A DNA stretch of 64,000 nt from Achromobacter spanius (lineage in GTDB: Bacteria > Pseudomonadota > Gammaproteobacteria > Burkholderiales > Burkholderiaceae_B). Location: the NCBI RefSeq assembly GCF_002812705.1, contig NZ_CP025030.1, positions 2,480,001 through 2,544,000 of the forward strand, written 5' to 3'. The stretch's first letter is position 1. The number at the start of each line of letters is the position of its first letter. The notes beneath the pieces are model-generated. The model did not search any database, had not been told where the DNA came from, and saw only the letters and a program-made list of their open reading frames with translations. Positions 45,701 through 54,451 of the stretch are shown one piece after another. The position numbers were made by a program, and so were the translations under genes.

Positions 45701-48700
45701 GCCCGACGCGGTGGACAGCGTCAGGTCGCCCGCCGTGATCTTCGACGTGTTGACCATGCCCTGGATGGAGCCGCCCGTGTAGTAGTACGGATTGGTCGAC
45801 AGGTTTACCGAGCCATTGGCCGTCACGTCGATCTCGTTCAGCGTGATCGAACCGATCGCCTGGTACGTGAAGTTCAGGCCGGTGGTGTCACGAACGATGG
45901 TCAGCGCGGTGTTGTTGCTGGTGTCGGCGCCGCTGAAGGTCAGGTTCTGGGCGTCGATGGTCAGGAAACCGGAACTGCCGTTCTGGTTGCCCATGGCGTT
46001 GTTGCGGTTGATGGACAGGTCGGTCAGGTCGGCCAGGTTATCGACATAGATGCTGCCCGGGGTGTTCAGCGTCAGCGACGGCGTGTCCAGATGGATGCGG
46101 TTGGTGTTGCCCGAGCCGATGCTGCGTGACGAGCCGTAGTCGGCCGTCAGGGTGACGCTCTTGCCGGTGATGCGGTTGCTGTTGTCCGCGCCGACGATGT
46201 TGCCGCGGTTGGTCGTCAACGCGACCGCGCCGCCGCTGGTGCTGATGGTGCCCACCACCAGATCACGGCCGGTGCTGGCGGTGTCGGCGGTCAGCGTGAT
46301 GTTGCCATCGCCGGTGACCGAGGCCGCGCGCAGCCCGTAGGTTTCAGTCAGTGCGATGCTGCCGTCCGCCGTGTCCGTCTTCTTGGCGCTCAGGTTGACG
46401 GTTGTCGTGCCGCCGCTGAGATTCGTGGTGCGGATGGCGCTCTTGTTGCCGATCGAGCCATTGGCCGTCAGGTTGACGGTGGTGGCGTTGGCGATCGTGC
46501 CGCTGAGGATCGAGCCGCCGGTGTTGTGGACGGTGAAGTCGTTGCCGTTGGTGTTGACCGAGCCCAGCTCGATGTCGCCGACGGTATTGCTGACCGCGCT
46601 GGCGCCCACCGACGTCAGGCTGGGCAGGCTGGTATTGCCTTCCACCGTGATGAACGCGCCACCGCCGACGGCGCTGCCGGACAGCGTGCTGACGCGGGTG
46701 TCGATGGCGTTGCCGGCGCCGGTGGCGCCGATGGCGTTCCTGGCGTAGAGCGTCAGCGACGCGGCGTCGATCTTGGTGTTGGCATCGCCATCGCCCAGCA
46801 ACGAGCCAAAGTTCGATGTCAGCGCAACGTTGTCGTAGCCGACGTTGATGGTACCGACGGTGATGCCGCGGTCGCTGCTGACGTTCAGGTTCAGGCCGCC
46901 CGCGTCCGTGACGTTGCCCAGCACCAGGCCGGCCGTGCTGCCGCTGCCGCCGTCGGTGGCGGTAAAGCCGATGGCGCCCTGGCCGTCGCGCGTCGGCGAA
47001 GTGATGCTGTAGGAACGCGCGTCGTTGCCCCTCGAGTACAGTGACAGCGCATCGATGTGCGTGTCGGAATCGATGTAGACGTCGCCGGTGTTCTGGATGT
47101 TCAGCACCGGGGCGGAGAGATTGATTTCGCGGCCTGCGTCGCCGATGCCGCCCGTGCCTTGGGTGGTCAGCGACACCTGGCCGGCGGTGATGCGCTTGCT
47201 GTCGTCGGCGCTGCCCAGGATGCTGTTGTTGCTGGACAGGCGCACCGTGCCGGTGGTCTGTGTATCGATGATGCCGATGTCCTGGCCCACGCTGCTCGCC
47301 AGCGACAGATTCAGGCCGGTGTTATCACGGACTTCGTTGACTTGCAGACGGCCGTCGTGGACCACGTTGAACTGCAGCTCGTTCGAGGTGATGTCGTAGG
47401 TGGCGGGCGATCCTCCGGTCGCGTACAGCGACAGGCTGGCCAGGTCTTGGTCGTTGTTCACGTAGACGTGGCTGCCGCCCGTCAGGTAGAGCTCGCTGGT
47501 TGTCGTGTTGATCTTGTCGGCCGGACTCGCGCCGATCTGGCCGGTGGCGAACAGCGATACCGAATCGCCTGTGACGTGCGAGGTGGGCGACAGGTTGACG
47601 AGGGTGCTGCCGGCGCCCGTGGCGGCCAGGCTGACGCTGTGGGCGGGGCCCGTGTCGATGGTGCCGATGTTCAGCGTGCGGTCGCCCGAGAACGAGAAGT
47701 TCAGGCCGGTGGAGTCGCGCACGTCGAACAGCTTGTAGCCGTCGTTGGTATCCGTGACGTTGAACGTCAAGCCCTGGGCCGCAACCTGGACGGTGTTGTT
47801 CACGCCCTGATCCGCGTGGTTGGCGGTGACGTTCAGGCTGAACAGGTTCGACGCGTTGTTCAGGTACAGGTTGCCGCTGGTCTGCGTGGTCAGTTGACGG
47901 GTATCGGTTTGCACCACGTTGCCGGAGGTGCCGATGGACCCCGTGGCGGTCAGCGTCAAGGAAGGGGCGACGAAGTTGCTGCCCGCGCCTTGAATGATCG
48001 ACCCATTGCTGACGTTGACTTGCGCGGAGCTGGCGACGTTGTTGTTGCCCAGCGTCAAGTTCTTGTTGTTCGAGATCCACAGGCTGCCGCGCAGGTTCGA
48101 CGACAGCTTGTCGACGCTGACATACAGCGCTTGGTTGGTGTTGTAGGTGCCCGTGACCGAGCCGGCGTTCAACGTCAGCTCGCCCGTGCTGATGTTGGGG
48201 TTGCTGGCGCTATTGCTGTTGCCGTAGATGTTGCTGCTGCTGCCCAGCGTGACGGAGCCGCCCGCGCCGGTCGCGACGTTATTGACCGTCAGCGTGCGGT
48301 CAGACGACAGGGACAGCGCCAGGTTGCTCGCGGTGGAGACGTTGTTGAGCGTCAGGCCCGAGGTGCCGGTCGAATCCGTCAGCGAGAAGGTCAGGCCGGT
48401 GGCGGAGATGCTGTACGAATGGGTCTGCGCGCCGCTGGTGTTGTGGTTCGCGGTCAGCGCCAGCGACGTCAGTTGCTTGTTGTTCGAGACAGAGACGTTG
48501 CCCGCTGACCCGATCGACAGGTTGTTGGCGCTGGTCGATGCCGTGACGCTGCCGTTCGTGTTCAGGGCATTCAGGTTGACGTTGTTGCCGGTGATCAGGC
48601 CGGATCCACCGATGGTGGGGTTGAACGTGTTGTTCGCGTAGCGCGTGGTCAGCGTCACCGAGCCCGTCGTGCCGGTATTGATCGTGCCGGCGGTGATGGC

Positions 48701-51700
48701 GGTGTCGGTGTTGACGGCCAGCGCGGCGCCGTTCATGTTGGCGGCGATCGTCAGGTTCGTGCCACCGGTGATCGACAGCGATTGGCTGCCCAGCCCGCCG
48801 AAGGAATAGGCGTTGGTGTCGAAGTTGGCGGTGCTGGACGCATCGCGGCGCGTCAGGTTCAGATCAATGCTGTCGAGCGCCCGACCGCCATTGTGCAGGG
48901 TGATGTCGCCGTTGTTGGCGATCACCAGATTGTCGGTCAGGGTGCGCAGCGCGCGGCCGCTGCTGCCGATGGCGCCGGTGTTCGCGTCGCGCGCGGTGTA
49001 GCTGTCGCTACCGATGGCCGACAGTTTGACCGTGCCGGCCGTGATGCGGCCGCTGCCGGCATCGCTGGTGATGCTGGAATTGACGCCGCCGTTGGCCGTG
49101 GCCAGGCTGACCGCGTTGCTGGCGGTGATGGCGCCCACCTGGATGTTCTTGCGGCCGGTGAAGCTGAAGTCCGTCAGCCCGCCCGTGATCTGTTCCAGGT
49201 ACTGGGTGGTGCCATCGTCGGTGATGCGGATGGTCTGGCCCGCGCCGCCGCCGATGGCGATGGTGCTGGTGCTACCCGCCGCGCGCAGGCTGTTGATGGC
49301 CAGCTTGTTCAGAACGGTGTCGCTGCCCACATAGAAATTGTTGCCCGTCAGGCTCAGCGCCGACGTGCCATTCAGGGCCAGCGTGCCGCCGGTGGCCGAC
49401 GAGCCGATCGAACCGCTTGATCCCGCCGTCAGCGAGACCGTGGCCGCGCGGATCGCGCCGGGGTTGGCCAGATCGTCGTTGGCGATGTTGCCGGCCGACA
49501 CCAGGCTGACCTTGCCGGCCGCGCCGGCATCAACATTACCGACCAGCAGGTGCTTGCCGTTGGCCGAGAATGCGAAGTCCAGATCGCTCGAGCTGGCGAT
49601 GTCTTTCAGATGAATGCCGTTGGCGTCGTCCGTCAGCGTGAAGGCCGACAGATTGTGCGCGGTGATAGCGTACGAGCCGTAGGCCGAGCCGTTGCGCGTG
49701 ATGGCCAGGCGCGTCAGGCCGGTCTCGTTGTTGACGGTGATGTCGCCGCCGCTGATCAGGCTGACGTCGGGGGCCCGCAGGGTCAGCGCGGCGCCTGCCG
49801 TGCCCAGCGTGCCAGCGGCCGACAGCGCGATGCTGCTGGCCTGGATCTTCGTGGCGGCGTCGCCGTCGTCAAGGATCGAACCGGCGCTGTTGGCCAGCGC
49901 TGCGGGGCCAGCGGCCTGCACGCTGCCGACCGTGGTCGTGCCGGAATACTGGGTGTAGCCAAGCTGGCCACCTGCCGCAAGCGACGCCAGCTTGATGTCG
50001 CCGGTGGTGCCGTTCAGGTAAAGGTCGCCGCCGGCGTTGGCCTGTACGTTGACCTGGCCTGCGCCGCCCACGCCCACATAGCGCACGCTGCCCGCGTACA
50101 TGCCGCCGATAGCGCCCGTGGCCGTCAGCGAGATGTCGCCGCCGCCCGCGTAGACGTTGCCCGAGCCGGTGCCCAGGATGGAGCCGTTGGCCGCGTTCAG
50201 CGTGACGTCGTCGTTCCAGCTTCGCACCGTGCCGGTCAGCAGCAGGTCGCCCTGGCGCGCGTCGATCTGCACCACGTCGCTTGCCGTGATGTTGCCCAGT
50301 GTGATGATGCCGGTGGTGTTGCCGGAGCCGGTGGGCTTGGGCAGCTGAGCGTAGAAGCCGCCACTGTTGGCGGAACCGGACAGGTTGCTGGTGAGGATGT
50401 CCAGATAGCCCGTGCCGGTGGCGCCGATGGCACGGCCGGCATACAGGTACACCGAGTTGGCCAGCAGCAGGGTGTTCTTGTTGCCGTCGTCGCTGATCGC
50501 GCCGGCGGAGTTCAGCGTGATGGAGCCGCCATAACCCGCATCGATACTGCCGACCGTGACGTCGCGGTCGCTGAGGAAGCTGAAGTTCACCGAGTTGCTG
50601 TCGCGCACCTCGTGAATGGTGTGACCGGTCACATCGTCGGTGATGTTGAACAGCAGCGACGGCGCGCGCACGTCCAGCACGTAGCGGTCGTCCTCGCCCT
50701 TGTGGCGAGCGGCCACCGTCAGGGAATTGAGATCCGCGATGTTGGTGGCGTACAGGTTGCCGCGCGTGTCCAGCGACAGGTTCGGGGCGTTGACCGAGAC
50801 GAAGTCGGTGCTGGTGCCGATGTCCTGGTTGGCGACAAGGCTGACGGAGCTGGCCGTGACACGCGTATTCGCAAGGCCATCGTCCAGGATGCTGCCTTGC
50901 GTGGACGTCAGCGTAACGCTGCTGCCCGCGCGGATGTTGCCCAGTTTCAGGGTCTGGTCGCCGCTGAAGATGAACTGGTTCAGCAACGAGCTGTAGACCT
51001 GCTTCAGGTCGTAGGCGTTGCCCAGGTCGTCGTTGACGTCGAACGCCAGGAAGGGCGCGGACACCAGCAGGGCGTTCTTTCTGAGCGGGTCGGAGTGTGA
51101 ATTGCTGACCGACAGGTACGTCAGCGTCTTGCCGGGGTTGTCGACGTAGATGTCGCCGCCACTACCCAAGGTCAGGCTGGTCGTGGAAGTCTTGATGTGA
51201 TCGCCGGCCGTGCCGATGTGCTGCTGTGCTTGCAGGTTGACGGCGTTACCCAGCAGTTCGCTGTTGGCATTGGCGCGCAGGATGTTGCCGCCCTGGGCGT
51301 TCAGCCACAAGGTGCCGGTGCCGGCGTCCAGCTTGTTGGCGGTCAGGTCGGCCACGCCGATGACCGAAATGCCGTTGTAGGCTTTCAGGTCATCCAGCAG
51401 CACCGAGCCCTGGGCCTGGTTGAGGTAGATGCTGCCGCCCGTGGCGCGCAGTTCACCGGCCGCCGTGCGCAGGTAGGTGCCCGACGTGCCCACGGTGTAG
51501 TTGCTGTTGGAGGCCGGGGCCAGCAGGGTGACGACGTTGCCGGTGATCAGCGATGCCGACGATCCCGTGATGCTGCCCGCGCGCGCGGTCAGCGTGACGT
51601 TGCCCGAACCCGCGTTGACCTGGCCGGCGAAGATGCTGTTGCCGGTCAGGTTGACCGCGCCGCCCGAAGAACTGACGTTATTGGCCGACACCGAGCCCGC

Positions 51701-54427
51701 GCCGTTGATCACGACCGCGGCGTTGTTGGCCTGCGCCTGGGTGATGGTCAGGCCGTTGCTGGTGCTGTCCAGGTACACGCCGCCCGCGCCCGATGTGGCG
51801 GACACGGTGCTGGCGTTGGTCTTCAAGGCGCGCGACGCGGCGCCGATGCCGCCGTTCTGCGCCGACAGCGTGAGCGCGCTGGTGGCGATCGAGGTGGCGT
51901 CATCACCGTCGTCGAGGATGTTGCCCGAGCCCGACGTCAGCGACGCGGACGCGCCCGCCTTGATGGCGCCCAGGGTCAAGTGGCCGCCCGCCCAGACGGA
52001 CAGCGCGCCGGTGGTGTCGATCGAACGCAGGGCCAGGTCGCCCAGGTTGTTCACATACACGCCGCCTGAGCCGCTTGCGGCTGTCAGCGCGCCCGTGTTT
52101 GTGGTCAACGCCAGGCCCGAGGAGCCGATGGCGCCGTTGTTGCCGGTGCTGCCCGTGGCCTTCAGCGCGATGCTGCCGGCAGTGATGCTGCCGAGGCTGT
52201 TGCGCGCCTGGATGTCACCGGCCGTGGACGTCAGCGCCAGCGCGCCCGTGCCCAGCGCAATGTTGCCGACGTTGATCGTGCGGTCGCCGGTGAACGAGAA
52301 GTTCAGGCCGGCCTGGTTGACCGTGTTCAGTTGGTAGCTGCCGTTGTCCGTCAGCGAGAAATTCAATCCGCTGGATGCCAGTTCGTAGGTGTTGTTGACG
52401 CCGGGTTGCGCGTGGCGGCTGGTGATGTCCAGCGTGTTCAGCACCGAGCGGTTGGCCACGGCCAGGTTGCCGCCGGTGGCGAGCGCCAGCCGCGTGGTCT
52501 GGGTGTTGACCGCGTTGCCGGCTTCACCGATGCTGCCGCCGCTGGCGTCCAGCGTGACGGTGTTGCCCGTCACCACCTGGTTGGCGCCACCCACGTTGCG
52601 GATGGTGCCCGCGCTGGTGCGGACCAGCGCCGCGCCGCTGCCGGCATCAATGACGTTGGCCAGGTTGATGTCGCCGGTGGCGTTCAGCGTGATCGTGCCG
52701 CCCCGGCTGGTCAGCTTGCCGATGTTGTTCAGCGTGCTGCCCACGCCCAGCGCTTCCAGCGTGATGGCGCCGCCCTGGGTGCTGATTTCCGTATTCGAAT
52801 TCTCGAAGCGGATGCCGCCCGTTTGCGTCGAGCGCAGCGTGAAGCTGTTGCCCGAGGTGGTTTGCAGATTGATCGCGGCCATGTCCGCGATGGTGATCTG
52901 GCCGGTGGCTTCCAGCTTGATGTTGGTGGTGCCGGCCAGGCTTTCCAACAGGCCGCGCGACACGGTGTTGTTGGCCGCGTTGGCGTCGCCGCCGTTGACG
53001 GTGCCGTCACCGGCGCTGCCGTCCAGCGCGCCCGATCCGCTGCCGGAATCGACGATGCGCAGATCGGTCGGGTCGATCAGCAGCAGGCCCGTCTTGCCCT
53101 TGGGCGCGCGCATGTCCACCGAACCGGTCAGGCCGATGTTCTTCTTGCTGGAGACTTCGGCAAAGCCGCCGTCACCGCCTTGTTCACCGCCACGCGCCGA
53201 CAGGCTGCCGGCAAACGCCGTGGCGTCGTTGGACCACATCGTGACGTTGCCGCCGTTGCCCTTCACAAGCGCATCGGCCTTGAGCGTGGCGCCCGCCGCC
53301 ACCTTGACGGTGGACGACTTGCCGCTGAACGCGGCCGAGCCATTGTCCGGGGCCACGCCCAGGCTGCCCAATGCAATCTCGCCGCCGCCCGCGGCGCCCG
53401 AGACGTCGATGGCCGCGCTGCGTGTCACGTCCACGTGTTCGCCGGTGACGACGACCTTGCCGCCTTGCCGGCCCGCGCCCACGCCCGTGGCGTCCACCTT
53501 GCCGGCGATCTTCACGGTGCCGGCATCGCCGCCGGACAGCACGATCTTGCCGTTCTGCATGCCCACCGATTGGGCGCTGATGATGCCGTCGGTGTTGACC
53601 ACGTTGTCGATCACGCCCTTGACGGCGCGTGCCGTCAGCAGCACCGTGCCGCCGTCGGCGCGGATGACGCCGCTGTTGGTCACCAGCGCCGATACCGGTT
53701 TGCCGTTGGCGTCCTTGGGCAGTTCGTTGACGGTGGAGGTGGCGTCGAAGCTGAGCAGCCCGTCGCCCTGGAAGTCGACGGTGACGGTGTTGGCGCCGGC
53801 CAGGGCCACGCGGCCCAGCTTGGCCTGGATCACGCCCGAGTTGCGTACCGACGGCGCCACCAGCGCGGCCAGGCCGCTGTCCTTGATGCTGATCGTGCCT
53901 TCGTTCACGATCATGGCATTGGCCTTGGACGAGGCCTGGTTGAACTTGTAGTTGCCGGCCAGGAAGTCCTTGTCGCTGATGTTCGCCGTGGTGGCGACGA
54001 GGCCGCCCACGTCGATGCGCGCACCCTTGCCGAACACCACGCCGTTCGGGTTCACCAGCATTACCGTGCCGTTGGCGTTCAATCTGCCGAAGATCGCCGA
54101 GGGGTCATTGCCGACCACGCGGTTCAGCGTGACGCTCTTGCCGCCGGGCTGACGGAAGTTGACCGTCTCGTTGGCGCCGATGTTGAAGTCTTTCCAGTTG
54201 ATGATGGCCTTGCCGGTCGACTGGTTGATGTCCAGCGTGCCGTTGCCACGGTCGACGATGGTGGCCGAGCCCCCAACCACGTTGCCGCCGGTGGGGTTGG
54301 CGTGCGCGCCGCTTGAGGCAAGCGAGCCGATCAGCACGGCCAGCGTGCTGAGGGCGGGCAGGGCGGCGTCTTTCTTCGAGCGCGAGCGGCGAGCGGATGG
54401 GGCGAGGCTGCGGGAATTGCGATTCAT
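39761..54427 (-). CDS. Giant two-partner-secretion adhesin (TpsA, filamentous-haemagglutinin/HMW-type)
   Basis: 4,888 residues, among the largest bacterial proteins and longer than B. pertussis FhaB. Residues 1-44 are a long basic signal sequence ending AHA before NPTGGN. The TPS domain (about 45-300) has LDINQSTGKAIINWKDFNIG and VNPNGVVFGKGARIDVGG, the NPNG-type motif recognised by the TpsB partner. Next come hundreds of degenerate beta-helix rungs. Residues about 600-3,700 have recurring modules with LNFSFTGDRTINVGNI, SILDDGDDAT and SVSLxAxxxIG. Residues about 3,736-4,519 form a distinct repeat block. I see no cysteine, as expected for a protein threaded unfolded through TpsB. There is no evident membrane anchor, toxin or FhaB-like processing domain; the end is polar (DDERRANDAQSRTL). 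Long open frames on the other strand are codon-bias shadows. Confidence 0.92.
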   Translation of the reverse strand: MNRNSRSLAPSARRSRSKKDAALPALSTLAVLIGSLASSGAHANPTGGNVVGGSATIVDRGNGTLDINQSTGKAIINWKDFNIGANETVNFRQPGGKSVTLNRVVGNDPSAIFGRLNANGTVMLVNPNGVVFGKGARIDVGGLVATTANISDKDFLAGNYKFNQASSKANAMIVNEGTISIKDSGLAALVAPSVRNSGVIQAKLGRVALAGANTVTVDFQGDGLLSFDATSTVNELPKDANGKPVSALVTNSGVIRADGGTVLLTARAVKGVIDNVVNTDGIISAQSVGMQNGKIVLSGGDAGTVKIAGKVDATGVGAGRQGGKVVVTGEHVDVTRSAAIDVSGAAGGGEIALGSLGVAPDNGSAAFSGKSSTVKVAAGATLKADALVKGNGGNVTMWSNDATAFAGSLSARGGEQGGDGGFAEVSSKKNIGLTGSVDMRAPKGKTGLLLIDPTDLRIVDSGSGSGALDGSAGDGTVNGGDANAANNTVSRGLLESLAGTTNIKLEATGQITIADMAAINLQTTSGNSFTLRSTQTGGIRFENSNTEISTQGGAITLEALGVGSTLNNIGKLTSRGGTITLNATGDINLANVIDAGSGAALVRTSAGTIRNVGGANQVVTGNTVTLDASGGSIGEAGNAVNTQTTRLALATGGNLAVANRSVLNTLDITSRHAQPGVNNTYELASSGLNFSLTDNGSYQLNTVNQAGLNFSFTGDRTINVGNIALGTGALALTSTAGDIQARNSLGSITAGSIALKATGSTGNNGAIGSSGLALTTNTGALTAASGSGGVYVNNLGDLALRSIDTTGALSVWAGGHLTLGAIKAGASASLTSGSGNILDDGDDATSIATSALTLSAQNGGIGAASRALKTNASTVSATSGAGGVYLDSTSNGLTITQAQANNAAVVINGAGSVSANNVSSSGGAVNLTGNSIFAGQVNAGSGNVTLTARAGSITGSSASLITGNVVTLLAPASNSNYTVGTSGTYLRTAAGELRATGGSIYLNQAQGSVLLDDLKAYNGISVIGVADLTANKLDAGTGTLWLNAQGGNILRANANSELLGNAVNLQAQQHIGTAGDHIKTSTTSLTLGSGGDIYVDNPGKTLTYLSVSNSHSDPLRKNALLVSAPFLAFDVNDDLGNAYDLKQVYSSLLNQFIFSGDQTLKLGNIRAGSSVTLTSTQGSILDDGLANTRVTASSVSLVANQDIGTSTDFVSVNAPNLSLDTRGNLYATNIADLNSLTVAARHKGEDDRYVLDVRAPSLLFNITDDVTGHTIHEVRDSNSVNFSFLSDRDVTVGSIDAGYGGSITLNSAGAISDDGNKNTLLLANSVYLYAGRAIGATGTGYLDILTSNLSGSANSGGFYAQLPKPTGSGNTTGIITLGNITASDVVQIDARQGDLLLTGTVRSWNDDVTLNAANGSILGTGSGNVYAGGGDISLTATGAIGGMYAGSVRYVGVGGAGQVNVQANAGGDLYLNGTTGDIKLASLAAGGQLGYTQYSGTTTVGSVQAAGPAALANSAGSILDDGDAATKIQASSIALSAAGTLGTAGAALTLRAPDVSLISGGDITVNNETGLTRLAITRNGSAYGSYAITAHNLSAFTLTDDANGIHLKDIASSSDLDFAFSANGKHLLVGNVDAGAAGKVSLVSAGNIANDDLANPGAIRAATVSLTAGSSGSIGSSATGGTLALNGTSALSLTGNNFYVGSDTVLNKLAINSLRAAGSTSTIAIGGGAGQTIRITDDGTTQYLEQITGGLTDFSFTGRKNIQVGAITASNAVSLATANGGVNSSITSDAGSGRITAGTVKLSAIGSDSYTARDANTGAIGSSGRALRTLTDNLVIANNGDITLHNGGRALDSIDLNLTRRDASSTANFDTNAYSFGGLGSQSLSITGGTNLTIAANMNGAALAVNTDTAITAGTINTGTTGSVTLTTRYANNTFNPTIGGSGLITGNNVNLNALNTNGSVTASTSANNLSIGSAGNVSVSNNKQLTSLALTANHNTSGAQTHSYSISATGLTFSLTDSTGTSGLTLNNVSTASNLALSLSSDRTLTVNNVATGAGGSVTLGSSSNIYGNSNSASNPNISTGELTLNAGSVTGTYNTNQALYVSVDKLSSNLRGSLWISNNKNLTLGNNNVASSAQVNVSNGSIIQGAGSNFVAPSLTLTATGSIGTSGNVVQTDTRQLTTQTSGNLYLNNASNLFSLNVTANHADQGVNNTVQVAAQGLTFNVTDTNDGYKLFDVRDSTGLNFSFSGDRTLNIGTIDTGPAHSVSLAATGAGSTLVNLSPTSHVTGDSVSLFATGQIGASPADKINTTTSELYLTGGSHVYVNNDQDLASLSLYATGGSPATYDITSNELQFNVVHDGRLQVNEVRDNTGLNLSLASSVGQDIGIIDTQTTGTVRLSSNNSILGSADDSKRITAGQVSLTTQGTGGIGDAGREINLSAPVLNIQNTGDVYIDSDTHIDALSLYSRGNDARSYSITSPTRDGQGAIGFTATDGGSGSTAGLVLGNVTDAGGLNLNVSSDRGITVGTINVGYDNVALTSNFGSLLGDGDANTKIDAASLTLYARNAIGATGAGNAIDTRVSTLSGSAVGGGAFITVEGNTSLPSLTSVGASAVSNTVGDIELGSVNTNGNDFTVHNTGGSILSGTIANATTVNLTANGSIGNKSAIRTTNLSGGTTTVNLSAKKTDTADGSIALTETYGLRAASVTGDGNITLTADTASTGRDLVVGTISTSGGAVALTTNRGNIVGADNSNRITGKSVTLTADYGSSRSIGSGNTNRIHLDTPSLTLNTPGSIYVDNLADLTDLSINRNNAMGNQNGSSGFLTIDAQNLTFSGADTSNNTALTIVRDTTGLNFTYQAIGSITLNEIDVTANGSVNLSTNPYYYTGGSIQGMVNTSKITAGDLTLSTASGNTTNSIGSSSRALNTQVNNISATASGGIWLSQAGSINLGNLRAGEDLSVTTTTGDILVGTVSYGTDKTLTLNAQNGSILDGGGAISGSGTGAITLTAKNGIGTNDAAVKIAAPYNPVSATVTGDGSLYLDSTGNLLGGLTTSVANGETRVTSTGNLVLNSMTSATDAAGNGISVNTTSGNITVKNVQAGSTQGQITLNAENGYVLADAAGATIKAYGVALNARYGIGANTSTGRINATGQRVEATTNGAMYLAADNNSVYSYLSGNTIDIAAAGNLQIANAIASNGSGTIKIVGNGTNSQLVAGNIDAGTGTVNIDYSKAGSTIVDDREESTRIIGNSVTLKAGAGIGGAEGSADNLQTTAASITAEVTGNGSIFLDDNRAAGTTLNSIITQNGAIGITTAGPTLVTSAITKTNSADNDISIATSKGDLSINTIDAMASGDVTLKAAGSILGALASNLVYGNSLTATAGGSIGTATNLANGTGGIALRTNLASLGDLTTGADGAVIVLNNVGTRALTLNGDVTQAGDNSSVYIRSSGDLDARSGLSNTADNLLLSSAGTLTIAGAGVQANDTVTLVGTRDVVAAGATPRTIAVTGDTLNFTSGAAGGNTALTTEAANANVSLTGITAPANLTLNNTGALTAALSTANGNITANATGTLDASATASGSNRIIDLSSQHGDVAFGLIDAGDANGSVILAAAEGSLLGAGINITTNSLDLTSKTGIGDASASFNTSARYLTANVVGAGDIIVDGTGALTLGRIATADGHIQIASVDDLISTVGLSAGNHGDIFLGSVSGNVGVNHAIASNEANNLAVIGAQIGLAAVHTAGSQSYDGDVTLNGDLTGTAIDITGNATLAGGKRTLTANGVGGGVNVWGSLNGGNQQAVINANDGDVTLGGNASNLASLNIDGATIDLQGVSTTGAQQYNGDTTLRGLYTTANGAFGVDGDTVLGSGVNVVTGNGAVAFTGDVSGANALTVTTTGTTTYGGAVSTASLSQLGTGITALDGGSVTTTGAQYYAGRVVLGDDTALTGSTITLADGADGAHALDIDGAASLAGAIGANTKLASLTITGPATLTTSSIATTGNQHYQDAVTLGSDQSLSTTTGNVTFDGALIGTRNVVIDSTAGGDISLNAVGSAGQRLGNLTANTAGATTFNGAVYAASAQTDAPGTVAINGGLVDTTGAQTFRELVTLGADTVLKGSIISLLGGGDGEHGLTIDGETVLKGAFGAQEALASLTINGTSSLDGSIGTTGEQSYNGAVSLDGDVALATQGGNITFNDKVASSQGDGHDLSLSAGAGNVTFTNTIGDNTGGRLGDITIASKGATTLNDVVYAASITSDVGGTIGINGGLVDTTGTQSYGERAIFSGDTVLKGSTVSLLGGGDGAHDLTIDGDAVLKGPLGAQNALASLTVNGKSTLGAGSIATTGDQSYSGAVTLGGNVSVASRDGDIRFNDALDGGHDLTVSAGKGNVDFTAPIGQGSRLGNLTVAAAGDIVLDGPVRAASLQTRGNGDVLINGGSVNTTGSQQYGQHVILSGVDTTLTGTNVQLKAGVDGTVSGQQGLIIAGNADIQGDVGATTPLRGLAVQGTTTMGTGKVVTTGDQVYTGAVTLTGDRELTSNTGSVVLGSKLDGGNGNNLAINAGKHVQVAGDATGLGSLTLRAVDTIVFNGDVSAYRVQQLEAKSASYNGAVRASGPDGIDISGGKVSFGKDVTADTGSIRIANTDPTGTTSFGAGSTVKAATGFTQTGGAGLTLPAQLLVTRGPINLGAPATLQGANATISTNGDITAVGLMGPQTELTLAAGPLGALRIGLNDANLSHKLNVASLTVPTAGSADVWGTIGGKTDAVAAASIKSSLVGAPYYLNGVTWGPTGIIDRLSSITVPQPIIPTTPTADALFRGTVPSDGFGPDALGAYADPQVLQVATATYNWQLPSGDNAMLSTPAGNNAVLQTPGSTPQQPVAEGNPSSDDERRANDAQSRTL
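40870..43220 (-). repeat. C-terminal repeat block of the giant adhesin
   Basis: In translation (about residues 3,736-4,519) a module of roughly 170 residues recurs about four times, plus partial copies. It follows the pattern TTGxQxYxxxVxLxxDTxLxGSxxxL, GxDGxHxLxIDGxxxLxGxxGAxxxLASL, xxxxxIxTTGxQxYxGAVTLxxDxxL. TTG-x-Q occurs at least ten times. On the + strand the motif shows as CCCGT(G/C)GT-type triplets near 40,905, 41,125, 41,420, 41,635, 41,945, 42,150, 42,450, 42,665 and 42,940. Confidence 0.8.
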
Positions 54428-54451
54428 GGTCGGTCTCTTGTCGTTCGCTGC

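Noticed and set aside
40250-46129. A 1,959-codon open frame on the + strand, plus others at 47057-48508, 49550-51100 and 52331-54316
   Set aside because: All lie antisense to the giant adhesin. They have low-complexity Ala/Gly/Arg/Val composition and no domains; they arise from GC-rich codon use and repeats in tpsA.
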